DNA of 5,800 nucleotides, taken from Saprospiraceae bacterium (GTDB lineage Bacteria; Bacteroidota; Bacteroidia; Chitinophagales; Saprospiraceae). The notes under the pieces were generated by a model, which saw only the letters and a program-made list of their open reading frames with translations, searched no databases and had not been told where the DNA came from. The stretch lies in assembly GCA_027031185.1 (NCBI GenBank), contig JALVEF010000022.1:1-5800 (forward strand). The letters are read 5' to 3'. Below, piece by piece: positions 1 through 5,800 of the stretch; within the stretch, counting starts at the first letter, position 1, and every line of letters starts with the position of its first letter. A program made the translations under genes and the position numbers.

Positions 1-588
1 CACAGGCATATCTTTCCAGTTGGGGAAGGCGGCGTCGGTCTGCATGATGGGCATGCCGTCCAGGAGCAGGAGCACGCGACTGCCCGCACCATACGAATAA
101 CCCGACCCTCCCCGAATATTGGCCTGACCATCCACGACGTCCACCCCGGCAAGCCTGCTCAGCCCGTCGTCAATGGCGATGGTATGCGTGGCATCCAAAA
201 GGCGGGGCTTGAGTACTTCCAACGAGACCGTAGTCTTGGCAATGGGTTTCTCAAAACGGCCGGATGTTACTACTGCGGTTTTGAGCAGTTGCATCGCGGG
301 TTGCAGCAGAATCTCCAACGGCTCCGCCAAAGCCGGCGGGAACGGTTTGCGCAGGTGGTAATCTTCGTAGCCAAGTGCATGGACGTCCAGTTCCAGCATT
401 TCCCCAAGCGGCACTTTGAGCCGGAATTGGCCCTGCTCATCAGCATAAGTGCCCAGGCTGCCGGACGTGACGGCGGCGTAGGGTACCGGCTCGCGGCTCT
501 CGGCATCCAGGACGCGCCCCATTATCAAATATCGCTGTGCGTATATAGGCAGTGATAGTACACACAAAAATAAAATACGGTAAATCAT
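1..588 (-). CDS. TonB-dependent outer-membrane receptor, N-terminal part (cut by left window edge)
   Basis: Only the first 196 codons are present, and the frame is open to base 1. The start is the ATG at 588-586, the first Met after an in-frame TAA upstream, and it opens directly onto a signal peptide (MIYRILFLCVLSLPIYAQ, cleavage near residue 17-18). Residues about 20-98 form a carboxypeptidase-regulatory-like beta-sandwich with the usual pattern: GRVLDAESREPVPYAAV, then a Y-x-D-x-x-G-x-F turn at 48-55 and an ALGYEDY strand. Residues about 104-196 begin the TonB plug, with TAVVTSGRFEK, a D-G-x-x-x-x-x-A-G-V-D segment (141-150), NIRGGSGYSYGAGSR (157-171) and LLLLDGMPIMQ (173-183). This plug wording is typical of a widespread Bacteroidota receptor family of unknown substrate and differs from the receptor at 2112-4847. 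The protein should sit in the outer membrane and import a ligand using TonB-ExbBD energy. It follows the lipoprotein gene by 115 bases and may share its transcript. The barrel is not visible, so the substrate cannot be judged. Confidence 0.93.
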   Translation of the reverse strand, partial: MIYRILFLCVLSLPIYAQRYLIMGRVLDAESREPVPYAAVTSGSLGTYADEQGQFRLKVPLGEMLELDVHALGYEDYHLRKPFPPALAEPLEILLQPAMQLLKTAVVTSGRFEKPIAKTTVSLEVLKPRLLDATHTIAIDDGLSRLAGVDVVDGQANIRGGSGYSYGAGSRVLLLLDGMPIMQTDAAFPNWKDMPV

Positions 589-612
589 GATTCGAAATTG
601 ACGCGCTGAGAA

Positions 613-621
613 CGAAAGTTA
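613..621 (-). promoter_or_regulatory. Candidate -7 box in the 115-base gap before the second receptor gene
   Basis: The minus strand reads TAACTTTCG, one mismatch from TAnnTTTG, ending 24 bases before the ATG at 588. A TTG at 646-644 lies 22 bases upstream, close to the spacing expected for a -33 element. The gap (589-703) has no hairpin with a T tract that could end the lipoprotein transcript, so read-through from upstream is also possible. The call rests on short motifs only. Confidence 0.25.
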
Positions 622-703
622 CGACCTTTTTCGTACCTCGCCCCAAGGCCACGTTTCGACCTTGCGCCGTTTCTTTAACCGTCCGGCCTTTACCGCTTTC
701 CGT

Positions 704-2065
704 TCATTGTACCTTGACATCGTCAATGGTAAAGGTGGATGTCTGCCCACCCGGACCGGAACCGGTATAGTGGAAGGCAATATAGCCGGTGCCGGAGAAG
801 GCGGCCAGACTGACCGGGCCGGAATCTATCCAGGTATAATTGGGTTGGCTGCCGTCCGGCAATGTGGGGCTGAGCGGGGTCCATGTGGCGGCATCCAAAT
901 TGGTGCCGTCAAAGTCAGTGGAAATCAGCACTTCCAGCCCGTCATGTACATGATAAGCCGCTGCCGAACGGAAAGTAAGCGTTTTGCTCCCAATATCCGT
1001 GATGCCGGGTGTGATGAGCCAGGCGTCCATCTGTGTATTGGTATCTTGATAGGCAGAGGCGCGGGCATAGACATTGCCCTGGTAGGTCTTGAAGCGCCAG
1101 ACGCGGCCCCCGTCCACACAAGTGGCATTGAGCCAGCCTGGCAAGTTGATGTCTTGATTGTTGCCACCGGATTGAAAATCTTCGTTGAGCGAGGCCATCG
1201 TGGAGGAAGTACCCAAGACGGTCCAAGTGCCGGAACAGCCGCTTCCTCCTCCCCCGCCGGTACAGCGGTCTTCGGTCATCTTGATATCTTCGTAGCGGTT
1301 GAGCGTCAGCTGGAGACCGCCGTTGTAGATGCTGACGACGGCGTCCACGGTGCCGTGTTTGGCCGGTACAGCGGCATCGGCAAAGTCGGAATAACGACTG
1401 GTGCGCACCGGAATGGTATTGCCAAGACAGTCGGTCAGGTCGCGGTTGGCATCCTGATTGGTTTCGGCCAGTGTCTTGGATGTGTCAGAGGCGACAAATT
1501 CCACGTCTTTGACGCGCACCAGGCGGTTGACGTCGGCGGTGGTTATTTCAGCGACGGTCTTTTCGCGGATGGGTGACGGTTCGTTTTTCTTGCCTTTGAG
1601 GACATAGTCTCCGATGAGCGCGGCGGGAATGCGTTCGACGATTTTATTGCCGTTGCTGTTTTCGCCAATACCGGCACCGAGCAGCGGCAAGTCGTGATAG
1701 TCGCCGATGTACAATCCTTTTACTTTTACAAAGACGCGGCGAAAGAGCGGATAGTCATTGAAGAGGCCGGTAGCATTGAGTGCCAGCCGGATGCCGCCGG
1801 TAGAGTCTTCGATGACCAGCTGGCGGTAGAAGTTGCCGGCTTCGTCGGAGGAAACTACGACACCGCTAATGACCCAGTCGTCCTGAATTTCGTGTATTTC
1901 ACCGGCTACCCATTTGCCCAGCACCTGGGAAATTGTGGCATTGACCGTGATGTCCGGGTTTTCACCGTCCAAAGGCGGCTCATCGAAGGTGGCATCCACA
2001 CAGCCGGCCCAGAGCAAGGCGCCGAAAAACCAACCGGCAATCCACAGAGTGATATATTTCTTCAT
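704..2065 (-). CDS. Surface lipoprotein with DUF5689 and choice-of-anchor J (cleaved-adhesin-like) domains
   Basis: This is a 453-residue lipoprotein. The start is the ATG at 2065-2063 because it begins a clean signal sequence (MKKYITLWIAGWFFGALLWA) followed by G21-C22, a lipidation cysteine; the -3 position is Trp, which is not ideal. A longer reading from a TTG at 2206 would run through the end of the receptor gene and is unlikely. After C22 the acidic stretch VDATFDEPP matches the usual start of DUF5689 lipoproteins and may act as a surface-export signal. Residues about 37-262 are DUF5689-like, an OB-fold-like region, with DDWVISGVVVSSDEAGNFYR (62-81), LVIEDSTGGIRLAL (83-96) and VFVKVKGLYIGDY (111-123). 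A glycine-rich linker (269-276), with Cys at 268 and 277, leads to a choice-of-anchor J domain at about 293-453: LNEDFQSG, DAWLITPGI (347-355), LTFRSAAAY, GTGYIAFHYTG and the closing TFTIDDVKVQ. The gene starts 46 bases after the receptor gene ends, so it is probably co-transcribed and may be the receptor's surface partner. The ligand is unknown. Confidence 0.92.
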   Translation of the reverse strand: MKKYITLWIAGWFFGALLWAGCVDATFDEPPLDGENPDITVNATISQVLGKWVAGEIHEIQDDWVISGVVVSSDEAGNFYRQLVIEDSTGGIRLALNATGLFNDYPLFRRVFVKVKGLYIGDYHDLPLLGAGIGENSNGNKIVERIPAALIGDYVLKGKKNEPSPIREKTVAEITTADVNRLVRVKDVEFVASDTSKTLAETNQDANRDLTDCLGNTIPVRTSRYSDFADAAVPAKHGTVDAVVSIYNGGLQLTLNRYEDIKMTEDRCTGGGGGSGCSGTWTVLGTSSTMASLNEDFQSGGNNQDINLPGWLNATCVDGGRVWRFKTYQGNVYARASAYQDTNTQMDAWLITPGITDIGSKTLTFRSAAAYHVHDGLEVLISTDFDGTNLDAATWTPLSPTLPDGSQPNYTWIDSGPVSLAAFSGTGYIAFHYTGSGPGGQTSTFTIDDVKVQ

Positions 2066-2092
2066 CGTTTGAGAGTTTTTTGTGTAAGAGTT

Positions 2093-2108
2093 TGGGGGAC
2101 AGCCCCCA
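2093..2108 (-). other. Short GC-rich hairpin between receptor and lipoprotein genes
   Basis: The minus strand reads TGGGGG, loop CTGT, then CCCCCA, a perfect 6-bp stem starting 4 bases after the receptor TGA stop. No T tract follows on either strand, so it is not a standard intrinsic terminator. It could protect the 3' end of the receptor message or set the ratio of receptor to lipoprotein. A 7-base repeat, AAACTCT on the minus strand, occurs twice between it and the lipoprotein ATG (2093-2087 and 2078-2072). Confidence 0.5.
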
Positions 2109-2111
2109 GGA

Positions 2112-4847
2112 TCAAAAACGCCACGCGGCGGAAGCAAAATAGGTGCGTCCGTACGCGTAAAAGTATTTGTTCGGGAAGCGGTCCGGATCCAGCCGGAGCT
2201 GTTCAAAGCCGCCGGTCCGGATGTTTTGGTCGTCCAGTAAATTGCTGATACCCAGATTCAGATACAGGAAGTGGCGGCCAAACTTAAAGGATTTTCCACC
2301 AAAGAAATCCAGGGTAAACGATGCGGGGAGCTTTTCCTGCTTCAAATAAGCCTGACGGCGCGGGTCATCGTGGCCGCCAAAGGGGTCCACGGCTGTGGCG
2401 GTCTTGCGGAGCGGATTGATATCCAGCCACAGATCATCCGCCATACCGGCAGTCAGGTTGGCAAACCAAAACTTAGGCGAGCGATAGCTGACACGCACAC
2501 TATACACGCGCATCGGCGTATTGGCCACGCGATAATTTTTCCAATAGACAGTTCCGACGTCAATCTCCTCCCCGCTGTCATCCACGGTAAAGGTGGCATG
2601 CGGCCGCGAGGTGATCAGGTGCTGCCCGACGGATGCGACAGCGGAAGCCGTCCAGGCGGGCGTGAGTTTGGCTTCCACGGCCAGCTCCGTGCCGACGTTG
2701 CGCGTATCCAGACCGGTGAGCGCCAGACTGCCAAACTTGAAATCAATGGATGACAAATCGGAAAAGAAGGTAATCGTGCGCGTCCGGTTTTGACGGGTAT
2801 AGTAGTAAGCGCGAAGACGGGCTTTGATGCCGGGGGCGTTGAGCAAATACCCGGCTTCAACGGCCAGGAGTTTTTCGTTGGCCAGATCCGGGACAAATTG
2901 TTCACGGGTGCGGGGCGAGAGATAGGCATCGCGGAAGAAAGGGGCCCGCGTTGCCTGGTAGGCGTTAGCAAACAGATAGTTGCGACCGTTGATTTTGAAG
3001 GTAAGGCCGGACTTGATGCCATAGTTGAGGAAGCTTTTCTTTTCGCCCGGGCCGTAAGAGTTGTCGGGAAAGTGGCCGTTGCGCATATTACCCACACGTT
3101 GCATGGTCTTTTGAGCCAGGGAGAGCGCTACAAAACCGGTCAGGCGGCGCCCCTCTGCCTTGATTTGTGTCCAGGCGGAGGCATTCTGCAGTTTGGCTAC
3201 GTAGTCATAGCCGATGATGTCGCCCTCGGCAGCCACTTTGTTGGGTATGTTTAGGTCAGGCTGGTAACTGTCCGAATGGCTGTAGCTGATGTTGTACTTG
3301 TCGATATCATAGACAAAGTCGGCGCCGAGCAGGTCATCCACCGTCTTGAAATAGTGAATGTCAGCGGTGCGGTAAGTAAGGCCGAGATAACCGGCCAAAT
3401 AGGATGCAAAAGCATGTTCGAGCGTTGTGTTGAGGCTCCACTCATTGTTGTCAATGCGGCTTTCTTCGAGGAAGTAGCGGGCCATTTTGCCGGTGACGGA
3501 GTTGGCGCTGATGCCATTGGCATCATGGATGGTGGCATAACTGCCGTAATTGACCTGGTAGAGATGGTCCCAGTCAATTTGGAGCGCTTCGGGATGGTCT
3601 TTGTAATAGGCGGTCAGCTTGTCCCGGAGCAGCGAATCGGTATAGGCCGAGGGCAGATTGCGATAATAGTCGGGACGCGGGTCATTGGCTTTTTGCCAAT
3701 TGAGCCGGGTGCGGCCGGAGCGGCCGAATTGGCGACCGAGGCTGGCCGTCAAATGCGTATTGGGACCGGGATTCCAATCATAGCGCAGGATGACAATGGG
3801 CTGGTGATTGTTGTCCACCTCGGCATTGCGGACTTTGCCCTGTTGATAGCCCCACTTGGGATTGTAGTAGTTGTTTTGCAGGATTTGGCGGGGCTCTTCG
3901 AGTGTCACGCCGCTTCGGCCGCGGATGCCCGGAGAGCCCAGTATGGTCAGGTTAAACAGGTGGTGCTTGCGCCACTTTTTGTCCACGGACAAGAAGTAGG
4001 AGGTGTTTTCGTAATAGGTACCGGGAATATAGCCCTGCTTACCCCAACGACGGGAGGCGGAAACGGCCAATGCCAGGCCGTTTTCCATCATACCGGTGGC
4101 ATATACGGCCATGACCCGCTGCCGGTAAGAACGATTGGAGACGGCATAGGAGATGCGCTTTTGGCGGCGTTGGGAGGAAGCACGGGTATCCACTTGCCAA
4201 CTTCCCAGCGCGCCGCCGAATGAGAAATGGCCCGGCGCCAACCCAAAGCTGTTTTCCTGGCGGCGCAATACGTCATTAAGCCCGCCAAAGTCATAAAAGT
4301 CGGTGCGGCCGTCGTGCATTTTGTTGATGGGCATACCGTTGAGATAGTCGAGGCGGTTTTCGCTATCCATCCCCCGGATGCGAAAACGCCGGCCGCCCAC
4401 ACCGAAGCGCACGGCATTGAGAAAGAGATCCCGCCCCGCTGATAGCGGGCTGTACACGTCGGTCTCCGTGGCATCTTCGCCGGCACCGGCAGCGTTGAGT
4501 TCGTTGAGCGTAATGGCAGCCCCTTCTTGCAAGGTGGAGGAGACGGCCAAAGCGATGGTACCCAGATCCGGATGCTGCGGGTCCAGGTCAAAAGAACGCT
4601 CCAAAGATGCATCCCACTCGTCTTTGAAAAAGACGAAAACTATAAACTTCTTTGTGGCGGGCAGCGTCAGTTCAAAGTGACCGGCGGCATCGGTCACCAC
4701 GGTAGCCTGGCTACTCGTTTCTTTGACTATCACGCCCGGGATAGGCGCTTCGGTGGCCGCATTCGTTACGTTGCCGGAGACAGTCATCTGCGCGGATAAT
4801 ACCGTCGCACAAAGCCCGAGCGCCAGCAAGGAGATCAGTCGTTGCAT
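2112..4847 (-). CDS. TonB-dependent outer-membrane receptor with carboxypeptidase-regulatory-like N-terminal domain
   Basis: This complete 911-residue receptor would import a ligand across the outer membrane with TonB energy. The ATG at 4847-4845 is chosen because it starts a signal peptide, MQRLISLLALGLCATVLSAQ. A TTG at 4907 would add 20 residues encoded by the terminator hairpin and bury the signal peptide. Residues about 21-102 are a carboxypeptidase-regulatory-like domain (VSGNVTNAATEAPIPGVIV, then VVTDAAGHFEL). The plug is at about 105-225: FRIRGMDSENRLDYLNGMPI (155-174), DFGGLNDVLRRQE (186-198) and HFSFGGALGSWQVDTRAS (207-224). The GGLND and FSFGG wording marks a Bacteroidota receptor subfamily distinct from typical SusC and from the receptor at 1-588. 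Residues about 230-911 are the beta-barrel, with many alternating aromatic strands and the usual terminal aromatic (…YGRTYFASAAWRF). The only Cys is in the signal peptide. The TGA stop is 46 bases before the DUF5689 lipoprotein start, so the two probably form an operon. No SusD-like protein is seen. Family assignment is firm, substrate unknown. Confidence 0.96.
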   Translation of the reverse strand: MQRLISLLALGLCATVLSAQMTVSGNVTNAATEAPIPGVIVKETSSQATVVTDAAGHFELTLPATKKFIVFVFFKDEWDASLERSFDLDPQHPDLGTIALAVSSTLQEGAAITLNELNAAGAGEDATETDVYSPLSAGRDLFLNAVRFGVGGRRFRIRGMDSENRLDYLNGMPINKMHDGRTDFYDFGGLNDVLRRQENSFGLAPGHFSFGGALGSWQVDTRASSQRRQKRISYAVSNRSYRQRVMAVYATGMMENGLALAVSASRRWGKQGYIPGTYYENTSYFLSVDKKWRKHHLFNLTILGSPGIRGRSGVTLEEPRQILQNNYYNPKWGYQQGKVRNAEVDNNHQPIVILRYDWNPGPNTHLTASLGRQFGRSGRTRLNWQKANDPRPDYYRNLPSAYTDSLLRDKLTAYYKDHPEALQIDWDHLYQVNYGSYATIHDANGISANSVTGKMARYFLEESRIDNNEWSLNTTLEHAFASYLAGYLGLTYRTADIHYFKTVDDLLGADFVYDIDKYNISYSHSDSYQPDLNIPNKVAAEGDIIGYDYVAKLQNASAWTQIKAEGRRLTGFVALSLAQKTMQRVGNMRNGHFPDNSYGPGEKKSFLNYGIKSGLTFKINGRNYLFANAYQATRAPFFRDAYLSPRTREQFVPDLANEKLLAVEAGYLLNAPGIKARLRAYYYTRQNRTRTITFFSDLSSIDFKFGSLALTGLDTRNVGTELAVEAKLTPAWTASAVASVGQHLITSRPHATFTVDDSGEEIDVGTVYWKNYRVANTPMRVYSVRVSYRSPKFWFANLTAGMADDLWLDINPLRKTATAVDPFGGHDDPRRQAYLKQEKLPASFTLDFFGGKSFKFGRHFLYLNLGISNLLDDQNIRTGGFEQLRLDPDRFPNKYFYAYGRTYFASAAWRF

Positions 4848-4865
4848 GTTCGTTTGATTGTGCCG

Positions 4866-4873
4866 CGAAGGTA
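4866..4873 (-). promoter_or_regulatory. Candidate Bacteroidota -7 box for the receptor gene (after the terminator)
   Basis: The minus strand reads TACCTTCG, one mismatch from the Bacteroidota sigma-ABfr -7 consensus TAnnTTTG. It begins just 4 bases after the terminator stem and ends 18 bases before the ATG at 4847, implying a leader of roughly ten bases. No good -33 TTTG is found at the usual distance: the hairpin loop TTCG lies 16 bases upstream, a little too close. If the hairpin does stop upstream transcription, a promoter here is the simplest way to express the receptor. Confidence 0.35.
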
Positions 4874-4877
4874 CGGA

Positions 4878-4905
4878 GAAAAAGTGCGCCGAAGCGCACT
4901 TTTTC
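4878..4905 (-). terminator. Strong intrinsic terminator with C(UUCG)G tetraloop
   Basis: The minus strand reads an A tract, then GTGCGC, the loop TTCG, GCGCAC and a T tract. The pairing is perfect over 12 bp: six GC-rich pairs (4884-4889 with 4894-4899), then five A-T pairs and one G-C pair. The loop closes as C(UUCG)G, an exceptionally stable tetraloop. It lies 84 bases past the stop of the protease gene, which it should terminate. The A/T flanks are symmetrical, so it could also act on the plus strand, but no plus-strand gene approaches it. It ends 30 bases before the receptor start codon, so it could instead be a leader hairpin of the receptor mRNA if the promoter lies further upstream. 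Confidence 0.88.
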
Positions 4906-4909
4906 AATA

Positions 4910-4987
4910 GCGTAAAGGTAACTGTATAGGTGTAAAAAGGCCATTTCAGCGCAAAAACAGCGGGTGCCTAAACAGTTACGCGTAAAG
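4910..4987. repeat. Paired 8-base direct and inverted repeats in the protease-receptor gap
   Basis: On the plus strand GCGTAAAG occurs at 4910-4917 and again at 4980-4987. Next to each copy lies one arm of an 8-base inverted repeat: GTAACTGT at 4918-4925 and ACAGTTAC at 4972-4979. The four short elements bracket a 46-base segment downstream of the protease stop. They could be operator half-sites or the footprint of an old rearrangement, or coincidence in a short AT-richer gap. Confidence 0.3.
4911..4920 (-). promoter_or_regulatory. Alternative -7 box upstream of the terminator hairpin
   Basis: The minus strand reads TACCTTTACG, one mismatch from TAnnTTTG in its first eight bases. No convincing TTTG lies 19-21 bases upstream; only an ATGG is found about 20 bases away. 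If used, transcripts would read through the UUCG hairpin, which would then sit in the leader of the receptor mRNA as an attenuator or stability element. This is a weak call offered as the competitor of the box at 4866-4873. Confidence 0.2.
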
Positions 4988-4989
4988 AC

Positions 4990-5800
4990 TTAATGGCTGA
5001 CAACCAGGCGCTTGGTCTCCACACCTTTGTTTGAGCGCAAACGAACCAGGTAGATACCATTGGGCAAGCCATCGGAAGACAGCGTGTAATAGTGACTGCC
5101 CGCAGGTACCGGCAAGTCTTGACTGTGCAGCAGGCGGCCGTCGGTACTGATCAAATCCACTTTGATTTTGACCGCCCGGTCCATATCCAACACCAACCTG
5201 ACCGGCCCATAGGACGGATTGGGAGTGATGTCCCACCCCCGGATTTCTTCGATATCAGAGACGGCTACCGGCGCCGTGCGGAACTTCCACTTGGGAGAGA
5301 TCAAGCCGGTGACACAAGACCAACCGTCGTTGAAGGCTGTCACTTTCCAGTAGTAATTTTTGTCTGTTTCCAGTGTCGGCAAAGTAAACTGCGACTGATC
5401 CGTGATGAAGTACTGGTTGTTGCCTCCGAAGGTGATGGACGTGGACAGCGCCACCATGTAGTGGCTCGCGTTGGGCACGTCATCCCAATCCAATGTCACC
5501 CCCACATTCGGCACGCCGGTAGCGTTGTTGGCTGGCGAGATTTGCGTGGGTTTTTGGGTGATTTCGGTGGTGTCGGGGATATAACTGGACTTGATGTAGT
5601 CGCGGTAAGACTTGGCATAATCGCCGTACATCAGGTTTTTCTGCTCTTCTGTAAAGATGTAGGGATAACAACCGGAAAAGTAAGACATCTGGTTGTTTTC
5701 CATAGGATTTACCAGCGCGCCGGACGGGTCTTGGGCGCCGCCGGCATAGTTGCAGTTGGACCAAACCAGGCCGAAATTGTAGTCCGGGGGGGTGTCACAG
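4990..5800 (-). CDS. Secreted metalloprotease, probably M43 (cytophagalysin-like), C-terminal part with Fn3-like domain and T9SS sorting domain
   Basis: The last 269 residues are present; the frame stays open past the internal Met at 5703 to the right edge, so that Met is not the start. Visible residues 1-6 read CDTPPD, a motif that follows the zinc site in M43 enzymes. Residues 31-57 contain NPMENNQMSYFSGC then FTEEQKNLM, matching the Met-turn (M38-S-Y40), a conserved Cys (C44) and the FT-x-x-Q-x-x-x-M helix of that family. The HExxH zinc motif would lie outside the window, so activity cannot be confirmed. Residues about 83-176 are Fn3-like (SPANNATGVPNVGVTLDWD, NYYWKVTAFND, KWKFRTA). Residues about 189-269 are a type A T9SS C-terminal domain: ITPNPSYGPVRL, a V-D-L-I-S-T-D-G-R strand, GLPNGIYLVRL and a final KRLVVSH. 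This predicts export by T9SS and release or attachment at the cell surface, with the domain removed by the sortase-like PorU. The stop is TAA at 4992-4990. A strong terminator follows 84 bases later, so it likely ends its own transcript. Confidence 0.85.
   Translation of the reverse strand, partial: CDTPPDYNFGLVWSNCNYAGGAQDPSGALVNPMENNQMSYFSGCYPYIFTEEQKNLMYGDYAKSYRDYIKSSYIPDTTEITQKPTQISPANNATGVPNVGVTLDWDDVPNASHYMVALSTSITFGGNNQYFITDQSQFTLPTLETDKNYYWKVTAFNDGWSCVTGLISPKWKFRTAPVAVSDIEEIRGWDITPNPSYGPVRLVLDMDRAVKIKVDLISTDGRLLHSQDLPVPAGSHYYTLSSDGLPNGIYLVRLRSNKGVETKRLVVSH

Noticed and set aside
589..703. Possible terminator between lipoprotein and second receptor
   Set aside because: Only short 4-5 bp inverted matches (such as AAGG/CCTT) with long loops and no T tract were found.
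662..1576. Plus-strand open frame of 304 codons
   Set aside because: It lies antisense to the lipoprotein gene, resembles no known family by eye, and is a typical by-product of codon bias in moderately GC-rich coding DNA.
2066..2206. Longer N-terminus for the lipoprotein from a TTG at 2206, adding 47 residues
   Set aside because: It would overlap the end of the receptor gene in another frame and hide a lipoprotein signal peptide; the ATG at 2065 explains the protein fully.
1694..2248. Plus-strand open frame of 184 codons spanning the receptor-lipoprotein gap
   Set aside because: It is antisense to both genes and has no recognisable domain.
3276..4223. Plus-strand open frame of 315 codons
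   Set aside because: It is wholly antisense to the receptor gene, whose protein is clearly real; the hydrophobic Val/Ile/Gly-rich product is what an antisense shadow gives.
4848..4907. Longer N-terminus for the receptor from a TTG at 4907, adding 20 residues
   Set aside because: The extension is encoded by the terminator hairpin itself and would place a charged segment ahead of a clean signal peptide that starts at the ATG at 4847.
4990..5703. A complete 237-residue protein starting at the Met at 5703
   Set aside because: The frame continues upstream to the window edge with M43-like residues (CDTPPD and a Cys-rich segment), and this Met falls inside the conserved Met-turn region.

Overview
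The window looks like chromosomal DNA from a member of the Bacteroidota. The evidence is direct. One gene ends in a type A C-terminal sorting domain of the type IX secretion system (T9SS). Two genes encode TonB-dependent outer-membrane receptors, each opening with the carboxypeptidase-regulatory-like domain typical of this phylum. A fourth encodes a lipoprotein with a DUF5689 domain, and no start codon has a clear Shine-Dalgarno sequence. The DNA is moderately GC-rich by eye, which would fit a Saprospiria- or Chitinophagia-like lineage, but that placement is a guess.

All four supported genes lie on the minus strand, so transcription runs from high to low coordinates. From right to left: (1) 5800-4990, the C-terminal part of a secreted metalloprotease, probably family M43 (cytophagalysin type), with an Fn3-like domain and a T9SS sorting domain; its N-terminus lies outside the window. 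(2) A 142-base gap with a very strong hairpin terminator that has a C(UUCG)G loop, ending only 30 bases before the next start codon. (3) 4847-2112, a complete 911-residue TonB-dependent receptor. (4) A 46-base gap with a small GC-rich hairpin. (5) 2065-704, a complete 453-residue lipoprotein made of DUF5689, a glycine linker and a choice-of-anchor J (cleaved-adhesin-like) domain. (6) A 115-base gap. (7) 588-1, the first 196 residues of a second, different TonB-dependent receptor that runs off the left edge.

The close spacing of the first receptor and the lipoprotein suggests one transcript and a two-part outer-membrane uptake machine: a TonB-driven barrel plus a surface lipoprotein. It resembles SusC/SusD in layout, but no SusD-like protein is seen here. 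The second receptor may belong to the same operon or have its own promoter. The protease is separated by the terminator and is probably its own unit, although a link between protein digestion and uptake of the products is possible. The substrate cannot be read from the sequence. No RNA genes, insertion sequences, CRISPR arrays or plus-strand genes were found.
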